Shown: one piece after another, positions 18,622 through 26,228 of the stretch | How the letters are laid out: each line of letters opens with the position of its first letter | Position numbering within the stretch: the first letter of the stretch is position 1 | Assembly: GCA_938074445.1 (NCBI GenBank) | Contig: CALJEK010000008.1 | Coordinates: 62,001 to 126,000 of the forward strand | Length of the DNA: 64,000 nt | Source of the DNA: Candidatus Kryptoniota bacterium | GTDB lineage: Bacteria; Bacteroidota; Ignavibacteria; Kryptoniales; Kryptoniaceae | Reading direction: 5' to 3' | Notes under the pieces: model-generated | Databases searched by the model: none | The model's input: only the letters and a program-made list of their open reading frames with translations | Told to the model about the DNA's origin: nothing | Translations under genes and position numbers: made by a program

Positions 18622-21588
18622 ATGATTCACAAAATTTTACTCCTGCCTTTCCTTATTATGTTTATTACTTCCACAATATATCCCCAGACTGGTAAAATTT
18701 CAGGGAGGGTTTACAACGAAGCAACGAACGAGCCGATTCCTGGTGCAAATGTTATACTTGAAGGAACAAGATTCGGCTCCGCTGCAGACATAAAGGGGAA
18801 TTATATAATTTTGAACATCCCACCTGGGAAATATGATGTCGTTGTCTCAGCGGTTGGTTTTATTAAAACAACAGTAAGAAATGTAATTGTAAACGCTGAT
18901 AAAACAACATTGCTTGACATTGCTTTAAAGGAAGAAGTAATTGGACTTCCCGAAGTTGTGGTGCAAGCTGAAAGATCGTTAATTGACGTATCGCAAACAA
19001 GCTCAAGAGCAATTATAACTTCTGATGATATCTCAGCTCTACCCATTGCAAGTTTTCAAGAAGCTTTAAAAGTATCTCCAAGCAATTATTCGGGATACAT
19101 AAGGGGAGGACGAAGGTATGAAACGAAGTATATAATTGAGGGAATTGATGTAAGTGACAAATATTATGAGGCGCTTTCCGGAAATTATGGAGGCAATCTT
19201 TACACAACATATCATGGACTTAGCCTTACATTTAGGGAAAATGTAAATCTTATAGATGTTGGGGTTGGTGCAATTGAAGAGATAAATATTAACTCAGGAG
19301 CTTCAAGCGCTGAGTTATCGCAAGCAACTAGTGGCGTTGTTAGCATAACCCTTAAAGAAGGAAGAGGCAAAATTTCTGGTAAGGCATATTTTAGATATGC
19401 TTCAAAACTAAAACATAAGGGTCCAAATCTTTATTGGGGGTTATTGCCAGATGGTTCAACCGCAGCAGATAAGTACTTCGGTGAAAAAAGAAAGCTTGAG
19501 GAAAAGGGGGACCCCGCAAGCTTAGCAAAAGCAAATCTTTACTCTTGGACACCAGGTAAATATTGGTACGGAAATAAACCAACTGTTGAGTTTGGAACAT
19601 CACTCGGAGGTGGCCTATTCAAAGATCTGGGTTTTTTCACAGATATAAAGTTTTATGAAACATACGGAAGATTTCCAAACGAGTTTAATAGGCAACTAAA
19701 CATAACAGCTAAGTTAAATTATAATTTAACGCCCGCTATTCGGCTCACTGGAATTGGATTAGTTAATGATCAAGGATTTTACTTTGGATGGAAAAATAGA
19801 GTATTTAATGAAAACTATAAATTCTTCCTTGAGGGTGTTCCAAAATATGCAAAAGGAAGCTTTGCGATAAGTGCTAAATTAACTCATGCTCTTTCGTCGA
19901 AAACATTTTACGAGATTCAAGTTTCTTTACTAACAAGCCCAACTGAAGCTGGCTTCGTTGATAGCAATGGAGATGGAAAAGTTGAACTTAATGAGGACAA
20001 AGGTAAATTTATAAAATTTGAAACGCCAGAAGAAATAAGAAAATATATCAGCAAAACAGATAAGACAAAATTTTTCACGACCACACCGAGAAACGAATCT
20101 GAATCCGAAGCATCTTTCCCATCGTCAGGTCCCTATCCGCTTGCAAGACCTGGAGCTTACTATGAATATCAAAGATTAACTCAGTTCAATGTCAAGGGTG
20201 ATATAAAAAGTCAGATAACAAATAACCACCTTGTTAGCGCTGGTTTTGATTTGAAATTTTATAAGTATACGCATCTTAGAAGATATACTGTTGTCGGGCG
20301 ATTTGATGTTGAAGATTATGTTGTAAAACCATATGAAATTGGGTTTTATATCCAAGATAAAATTGAATATTCGGGCATAATTGTGAATGCTGGACTCAGG
20401 GCTGATGCATTCAACTCTGGTGCAAACGAAATTGATAACTACTTCGCACCATATACTGTTAAAACTGAGAAAATTCAATTAGGAGGGACTAATGAGTTTA
20501 TTACAGTTAATAGATATATCATAAACCGAAATACACCAGTTAAAACAAAGTGGCTTATAGGACCACGGCTTGGGATTTCACACCCAATTTCAGATAGAGC
20601 ATCAATGTATTACTCGTTTTCAAGGTCGATGCAAGTTCCACCATTCTCATCCCTTTACGCTGATGCTTATGCTGAAATGCATGGAACTTTACCAAGCATT
20701 TGGCTTGTTGATCAAGAGCCTTTAAAGTCAACTATTTATGAAATGGGACTTCAATACGTGATATCAAATTATTTTGGCATTGATGTAAGTGCATATTACA
20801 AAACAATAGAAAACTATGTACCGTTTGCTTATGTGATTACACCAAGACCCGGTGTAGCAATAACTTACTTTATTAGATTTAATGGGGGTTATGCTGATTC
20901 CAGAGGTATTGAACTAAATTTAAACAGTAGGGCTTTGCCATTGGGTATATTTAAGCTATCGGGTAAACTAACATATGCATATAGTTATATCAAAAGTTTT
21001 GTTCCCTCACCTGATGCACTCAGAGGTCAGAATGTAACTGGATTCTCGACTCTTGGAGGAGATAGCGCAAAATATAGTGGTAAACTCCCGTTTGAAAATG
21101 CAAAATACTTTGCAGGTTATGAAATGAATGTTGTTTCAAATCTTTCCTCAAGTTTTACTGGTTACGATAGACCTCACAGAATTAGCCTTTCACTTTTCTT
21201 TGATTTTCCATCGCCTTTCAAAGGTATACCGATTGATCTACGTCTCAGTGCGTTTACTACCGCAGCAAGCGGGTTTCTTTACCCACTTATATTAGCAGAT
21301 CCAAGATCAAGAAAACTTGGTGAAGGTCCATGGAATGTGAGAACAGACATTAAACTTGAGGCAGGTTATTCAATTGGGCGGATAAGAATTTCACCATACC
21401 TTGAAATTAAAAACCTCTTTGATATCGAAAATATAATCGGCTACGATAGAACAACTGACGAGGGTCAACTACTTTGGGAGCAGAAAAAAATTCCAACGGG
21501 ACCACTTGGATTAACCGTTTTTAGAGATGGAACTAGCGCCTTTGACATAGCGAGGGAAATTTATTTTGGAATCAGCATAAACTTTTAA
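18622..21588 (+). CDS. TonB-dependent outer-membrane receptor with carboxypeptidase-regulatory-like domain
   Basis: A 988-residue outer-membrane receptor. It starts with a signal peptide (KILLLPFLIMFITSTIYPQ). A carboxypeptidase-D-regulatory-like domain follows (GKISGRVYNEATNEPIPGAN ... GNYIILNIPPGKYDVVVSAVG). Next is a plug domain (IRGGRRYETKYIIEGIDVSD; SGASSAELSQATSGVVSI) and a long beta-barrel ending in FGISINF with a terminal Phe, as expected for BAM-inserted barrels. No SusD-like lipoprotein follows; instead the 825-residue sorted protein and a PorV-like protein do, with strong SD sites throughout. Likely imports a large ligand such as an oligosaccharide, energised by TonB. The ligand is unknown. 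Confidence 0.9.
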   Translation: MIHKILLLPFLIMFITSTIYPQTGKISGRVYNEATNEPIPGANVILEGTRFGSAADIKGNYIILNIPPGKYDVVVSAVGFIKTTVRNVIVNADKTTLLDIALKEEVIGLPEVVVQAERSLIDVSQTSSRAIITSDDISALPIASFQEALKVSPSNYSGYIRGGRRYETKYIIEGIDVSDKYYEALSGNYGGNLYTTYHGLSLTFRENVNLIDVGVGAIEEININSGASSAELSQATSGVVSITLKEGRGKISGKAYFRYASKLKHKGPNLYWGLLPDGSTAADKYFGEKRKLEEKGDPASLAKANLYSWTPGKYWYGNKPTVEFGTSLGGGLFKDLGFFTDIKFYETYGRFPNEFNRQLNITAKLNYNLTPAIRLTGIGLVNDQGFYFGWKNRVFNENYKFFLEGVPKYAKGSFAISAKLTHALSSKTFYEIQVSLLTSPTEAGFVDSNGDGKVELNEDKGKFIKFETPEEIRKYISKTDKTKFFTTTPRNESESEASFPSSGPYPLARPGAYYEYQRLTQFNVKGDIKSQITNNHLVSAGFDLKFYKYTHLRRYTVVGRFDVEDYVVKPYEIGFYIQDKIEYSGIIVNAGLRADAFNSGANEIDNYFAPYTVKTEKIQLGGTNEFITVNRYIINRNTPVKTKWLIGPRLGISHPISDRASMYYSFSRSMQVPPFSSLYADAYAEMHGTLPSIWLVDQEPLKSTIYEMGLQYVISNYFGIDVSAYYKTIENYVPFAYVITPRPGVAITYFIRFNGGYADSRGIELNLNSRALPLGIFKLSGKLTYAYSYIKSFVPSPDALRGQNVTGFSTLGGDSAKYSGKLPFENAKYFAGYEMNVVSNLSSSFTGYDRPHRISLSLFFDFPSPFKGIPIDLRLSAFTTAASGFLYPLILADPRSRKLGEGPWNVRTDIKLEAGYSIGRIRISPYLEIKNLFDIENIIGYDRTTDEGQLLWEQKKIPTGPLGLTVFRDGTSAFDIAREIYFGISINF

Positions 21589-21614
21589 GCAAGTAAAATA
21601 AAAGGAGGATAAAA

Positions 21615-24092
21615 ATGAAAAGGCTTCTAATTTTAACTTCGTTAATCTCTTTAATTTTATCTACTGTTTTATCACAGCTTAAAGTTAGGGATATAGAACT
21701 TTACAAGGGTGTTAGCCCTGCTGTTCCAAATGATGTCTTTCCAGGATCAGCAGTTATGATAGCGGGTGATCTTTGGGATTCTTTTCTTCCAATAGGACAG
21801 GGGGTAGATTACCGTCAAAGAGCAAATGAACCAACTCAACTTTGGACCCTTATAAGGGTTGGAAATTTTGATAGGCAATGGTCAACGCCAACAGCGCAGT
21901 GGCCAGGTGGTTATCCAATAAGCTATTTTTGGGCTCAAGATATTATAGCAGTTGAATATAGTCCTGGAATTAATCCCCAGAAAATAAGAAGTTCAAGTGA
22001 AGATTACGCCTTTATGATTTACACTAATAAACTTGATGCTTTACATGGTAGGTCTCCTTATTTTATAGGACCAGTATGGCTAGGGCCGGATTTTACGGTA
22101 GATCAAACTGGGAGATATAGATATGCTCTCTATTACGAGTCGGGATTTCCTACAAATCTCGGGGTCTGGGTAACAGTAAGAATTCTCCAGTTCACACAAA
22201 ATTGGAATAATTTTAATGATTTTATAATTGTTGGATTGACATTCAAAAACACTGGAATTCTTGATGTTAATGGAGATGGAACTCCAGAAAGGACAAACAA
22301 CAAAATTAAGGCTCTTGTTGTTGGATGGTTTTCAGAGGTGATGCATAGTGCTGAAGTTGGGGTTACAGGTAGAAGAATATTTAATAGATTTGGTTCGGGA
22401 AGGAACAGTGGTTATATTGCTGATCCAGATGAAACAGGCGCTCCGTGGGCAACGCTTGTAAGTTACGCCGGTGTTAACCCAGCAAATTATGTTTCTTATC
22501 CTGATTCAAGTTCAGTTCCGAAAGGTAAAAGGGATATGGGACTAAACGCATATTCACTTGGTTGGTATACAGACGTATGGCTTGGAAGAACTGTTCTAGC
22601 TGTTAAGGCAGATTCAGTTGGACTGGCAAATTCACCTGATAAAAAGACAATTTTTGATAGTCATCCTATCGGTGAAGGGCCTGAACGGGGATGGTATCTA
22701 TCTGCTGGAACAGGTCGTGGTGGAATTGGCAATACCAACGACGCTAAACTAATTCACACAATCTTAATGGGAACTTGGTATAAGGATGGGGGCAAGTCCA
22801 ACAATGCAACATTGCTTGATCTCAACCCAAATCCAAATTATTTTAGTTCTGGAACAGCTGGTAATCCACTTTCATTTGTTCCAAAACCATCTGGACAGAG
22901 AGCAAAGCCAGATGGCGACAAGAAGTCAACAAATACATTTGAAAATGTGTGGGAGAGTGGGTGGACTAAAGGATACTCAGCTCAGCATAACTTTGATGGA
23001 GATGCGTTTATAGGTTGTGGGCCATTTTCACTTGATGTAGGCGAAGCAATGACAATTGTATTCGCTGAATATGCTGGATTTAGGTTGCCCGGATTATTAA
23101 GGTCATTACAAGCAGCTCGCTGGGCATATGCGAACAATTTCCAGGTTCCACCAGCTCCAGGTGCCCCAGATATAAAAGTTGAGATCACAGACGATAATAA
23201 AATTTTAATCAGATGGACTAAATCCCCAGATGAAGGTGATCAAAACTTTGGTGGCTATAAGATTTATAGAGCTAGTGCTTTCCCGAGATTTAGTTCTATC
23301 GACATTGGATTTAGAACGCTTCAAAGATACAACGAGCAAATGGAAGAAGGCGACATAAAAGAACAATATAAAGACCCGATCAACCCAAATTTTGATGCAT
23401 TCGGGGCTTTGAAAGAAATGCAAGCCGGGTACTGGGGTCCTTATAAGGTGAAAAAGGTTATACCAAAGAATCAGCTTTCTCAATATATAAACCAATCTGG
23501 TGACTACTACTATGCATTTAAAGATGATGCTCTCGATGTTATACTTGGATTTTCATATTGGTATTATGTTGCATCGTATAAAAATTTGCCCGCACCTTTG
23601 ACTATTAATGGTAAAACAACAAGTATTCTTGAATCAGGTAGAGTAAATGTAAATGGAGCAAGTGCTTTATGGGAAGGGACATATCCATGGGCAACCCAAA
23701 ATTCGTTCTATCCAACCGACCAAAACGGACAAAAAAGAATTGGAGCGACTATAGTTGTTAAATCAAAAACTACAACCCCTCAGGAACTTATCTCTGGAGT
23801 TAGAAAAGTTGGTGTAAGACCAAACCCGTATAAAAAATCAGCATTTCACGACATCGGGACACAGCATAAGATATTGTTTTATAACCTTCCAGCAAAATGT
23901 ACGATTACGATCCTTGATTTATCTGGGCAGATAATAGATAAAATTAACTTCACCGCACCGAATCCAAATGATGGAACATACATCTGGGATATGTTTTCAA
24001 AAGATGGAATTGAGGTAGCAAGTGGGCTTTATATTTATGTGGTTGAATATGAAGGTGGCAAACAAATTGGCTATTTCGCAATCTTAAGGTAA
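21615..24092 (+). CDS. Large secreted/surface protein with FnIII-like and C-terminal sorting domains
   Basis: An 825-residue protein with a signal peptide (LLILTSLISLILSTVLSQ). The first 500 residues are not recognised. Residues about 510-590 look like a fibronectin type III segment (PGAPDIKVEI...ILIRWTKSPDE...GGYKIYRAS). The last 90 residues (VGVRPNPYKKS...ITILDLSGQIID...GTYIWDMFSKDG...ASGLYIYVVE) match the pattern of FlgD-like/type IX secretion C-terminal sorting domains. The gene occupies the place where susD would be in a classical SusCD pair, 26 bp after the receptor and preceded by AAAAGGAGG. Possibly a surface ligand-binding partner of the receptor (inference). Confidence 0.72.
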   Translation: MKRLLILTSLISLILSTVLSQLKVRDIELYKGVSPAVPNDVFPGSAVMIAGDLWDSFLPIGQGVDYRQRANEPTQLWTLIRVGNFDRQWSTPTAQWPGGYPISYFWAQDIIAVEYSPGINPQKIRSSSEDYAFMIYTNKLDALHGRSPYFIGPVWLGPDFTVDQTGRYRYALYYESGFPTNLGVWVTVRILQFTQNWNNFNDFIIVGLTFKNTGILDVNGDGTPERTNNKIKALVVGWFSEVMHSAEVGVTGRRIFNRFGSGRNSGYIADPDETGAPWATLVSYAGVNPANYVSYPDSSSVPKGKRDMGLNAYSLGWYTDVWLGRTVLAVKADSVGLANSPDKKTIFDSHPIGEGPERGWYLSAGTGRGGIGNTNDAKLIHTILMGTWYKDGGKSNNATLLDLNPNPNYFSSGTAGNPLSFVPKPSGQRAKPDGDKKSTNTFENVWESGWTKGYSAQHNFDGDAFIGCGPFSLDVGEAMTIVFAEYAGFRLPGLLRSLQAARWAYANNFQVPPAPGAPDIKVEITDDNKILIRWTKSPDEGDQNFGGYKIYRASAFPRFSSIDIGFRTLQRYNEQMEEGDIKEQYKDPINPNFDAFGALKEMQAGYWGPYKVKKVIPKNQLSQYINQSGDYYYAFKDDALDVILGFSYWYYVASYKNLPAPLTINGKTTSILESGRVNVNGASALWEGTYPWATQNSFYPTDQNGQKRIGATIVVKSKTTTPQELISGVRKVGVRPNPYKKSAFHDIGTQHKILFYNLPAKCTITILDLSGQIIDKINFTAPNPNDGTYIWDMFSKDGIEVASGLYIYVVEYEGGKQIGYFAILR

Positions 24093-24112
24093 AAATAAAA
24101 AGGAGTTTAAAA

Positions 24113-25114
24113 ATGAAAAAATTAACACTGCTATTCGTCATTTTCATTATCTTAAACTCAATATCTTTCTCACAGGTCAGAAAATCAGGAATAAACTCCC
24201 TCGCATTTTTAAAGGTTGGAGTTGGAGCTAAACAGGTTGGAATTGGTTCTGCTGCAACCACTTTAATTGGTGATCCAAATATGGTGTTTTGGAATCCAGC
24301 TGGGATTATTCTTGAAAATAATAAAGCTGCGTTTGATTTTAGCTACAACCGCTGGATAGCTGATATAGTCAATATAGCAGGTGTAATCACATATAATTTG
24401 GGTAGGACAGGAACGATTGGATTCGGGGTAATAAGTTTTGGTTTAAGTGGTATAACAGCTGATAGAGACCTTTTACCGCCAGAACTTGCATATCTTCAAA
24501 TAGACAATCAAACATCTTCAACTTATAGTTTTAGAGATATAGCTGTTGTTTTTTCTTATGCACGCAAAGTCACAGATGCTCTTTCGCTTGGGGTTAACCT
24601 TAAATATCTGCATGAAAGAATTGATGATTTAAGTGCAAACGCATTCGCAATTGACATCGGGGCGAATTATAAAGTTACAAACTTTTGGAACCTTGGAGCA
24701 CGACTTTCAAACCTTGGTTCAGATATAAAATATTATGAGATTTCATCACCAATTCCCCTTTTATTCTCAATTGGAACATCATTTAAATATACCTATCAAG
24801 GAATCTTTACTGGTAAATTATTCATTGATTTTGTTCAACCACAGGATTTAACTCAGCTTTTCTTCGCAGGAATTGAATTTGATGTATGGAATATGTTTTC
24901 CCTGAGAGCAGGATATAAATTTAACTACTCTGGCACCAAGGATAAGGGAGCATCATGGCGTGATCCCATTGAAACAACAATTGAAGGATTTTCAGCAGGG
25001 GTCGGAGCAAAACTTGAACTCGGGGACTACGGTGTTAGCTTTGATTATAGTTTTACACAAATGAAACTTCTTAATGATGTGCATAGAATTACAGTTGGAT
25101 TTAGCTTGAAATAA
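24113..25114 (+). CDS. PorV/PorQ-family outer-membrane protein
   Basis: A 333-residue predicted outer-membrane beta-barrel with a signal peptide ending near FSQ. The N-terminal FLKVGVGAKQVGIGSAAT...DPNMVFWNPAGI is the characteristic PorV/PorQ-like motif, and beta-strand-rich sequence continues to the terminal FSLK. In Bacteroidota, PorV takes part in type IX secretion and surface attachment of sorted proteins. Its place directly after a gene with a sorting-like C-terminus fits that role. AAGGAG lies before the ATG, and a strong terminator follows 11 bp after the stop, so this is the last gene of the triad. Confidence 0.82.
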   Translation: MKKLTLLFVIFIILNSISFSQVRKSGINSLAFLKVGVGAKQVGIGSAATTLIGDPNMVFWNPAGIILENNKAAFDFSYNRWIADIVNIAGVITYNLGRTGTIGFGVISFGLSGITADRDLLPPELAYLQIDNQTSSTYSFRDIAVVFSYARKVTDALSLGVNLKYLHERIDDLSANAFAIDIGANYKVTNFWNLGARLSNLGSDIKYYEISSPIPLLFSIGTSFKYTYQGIFTGKLFIDFVQPQDLTQLFFAGIEFDVWNMFSLRAGYKFNYSGTKDKGASWRDPIETTIEGFSAGVGAKLELGDYGVSFDYSFTQMKLLNDVHRITVGFSLK

Positions 25115-25125
25115 TTTTAATCAGT

Positions 25126-25172
25126 GGGATGGGACCGAAAGACTTACGGATTTTAGTCCCATCCCTATTTTT
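25126..25172 (+). terminator. Rho-independent terminator of the TonB receptor operon
   Basis: Perfect 10-bp stem GGGATGGGAC (25126-25135) / GTCCCATCCC (25156-25165) with a small inner CCG/CGG stem in the loop, followed by TATTTTTAT. The best terminator in the plus-strand half of the window. Confidence 0.85.
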
Positions 25173-25198
25173 ATGAAAAAGTAAAAACTTTCTTCCCA

Positions 25199-26224
25199 AT
25201 GAATCTACCATTTTTACCCACAACAGTAGTTGGAAGTTATTCACTTCCAAAATGGCTTGAGGTTGTAAGAGAACTTCATAAACAGGGGCAAATCACAGAT
25301 GAGGAGCTCGAAGAAGCCCACGATAATGCTGTGAAATCTTGCATAAAGGATCAGGAACTTGCTGGGGTCGATGTCATAACTGATGGAGAACTAAGAAGGG
25401 AAACCATGGTTTATTTTTTTTCAAAAAGAATTTACGGATTTAAAACGGATGGAAAGATGAAACCAATTGGAAATCTTGACCCATCAATTCAAATGCCTGA
25501 TCCGATAATTTTTGACAAAGTTAAAAGAATTGGCAGTATTGGCGTGGCAAAACACTGGAAATTTTTGCAAGACCATACAAATAAAGAAACAAAAGTAACA
25601 ATCACGGGACCTCAAATGCTTGCTAAAAGAGCAACGAACGAATTTTATAAAGATGAACATGAACTTATACAAGACCTTGCCAATATTTTAAGGGAAGAAA
25701 TAATTGAAGTTGTAAATGCCGGATGCAAGTTAGTTCAAATTGATGAACCAGTATGGGTTGGGTATCCAGAAGATTTACCATGGTTAGTCGAAATTTTTAA
25801 TAAAATGATAGATGGAATAAATGCAAAATTTTGTCTTCACATTTGTTATGGTAACTATCAGCTGAAGCGACTTTTTAAAGGTCAATATTCAGAGCTTTTT
25901 CCAACGTTGCTTGACGTAAATGCCGATCAGCTTAGCCTTGAGTTTGCTGTCAATAGTGACGAGCTTATCGATCTGTTTAAAAAATATGGCACTCGGGGAA
26001 AAGAAATCGTCGTTGGTGTAATTGATGTAAAGGACCCAAACGTTGAAACCCCTGAAATTGTAGCATTTAGAATACGACATGTTCTCGATGTAATCGAACC
26101 AGAAAAAATTTGGCTTTCCCCAGATTGTGGTATGAAATTTATGCCAAGAAACAGAGCTTTCTCAAAGCTTAAATCAATGGTTGAAGGCGTTAAAATTATA
26201 CGTGAAGAAATAAAAATGAAATGA
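25199..26224 (+). CDS. MetE C-terminal-domain-like methyltransferase
   Basis: A 341-residue protein equivalent to the catalytic C-terminal barrel of cobalamin-independent methionine synthase; the N-terminal half of MetE is absent. Zinc ligands are conserved: CLHICYG (His-x-Cys), the Glu in LSLEFAV, and Cys in SPDCGMKF. N-terminal TTVVGSYSLPKWL and ITDGELRRETM are also family hallmarks, as are TGPQML and QIDEPVW. Stand-alone proteins of this type transfer methyl groups from various donors to a thiol. In a carbohydrate region it could serve demethylation of a methylated substrate, but methionine metabolism is equally possible. It ends 4 bp before the GH38 gene start. Confidence 0.85.
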   Translation: MNLPFLPTTVVGSYSLPKWLEVVRELHKQGQITDEELEEAHDNAVKSCIKDQELAGVDVITDGELRRETMVYFFSKRIYGFKTDGKMKPIGNLDPSIQMPDPIIFDKVKRIGSIGVAKHWKFLQDHTNKETKVTITGPQMLAKRATNEFYKDEHELIQDLANILREEIIEVVNAGCKLVQIDEPVWVGYPEDLPWLVEIFNKMIDGINAKFCLHICYGNYQLKRLFKGQYSELFPTLLDVNADQLSLEFAVNSDELIDLFKKYGTRGKEIVVGVIDVKDPNVETPEIVAFRIRHVLDVIEPEKIWLSPDCGMKFMPRNRAFSKLKSMVEGVKIIREEIKMK

Positions 26225-26228
26225 AAAT

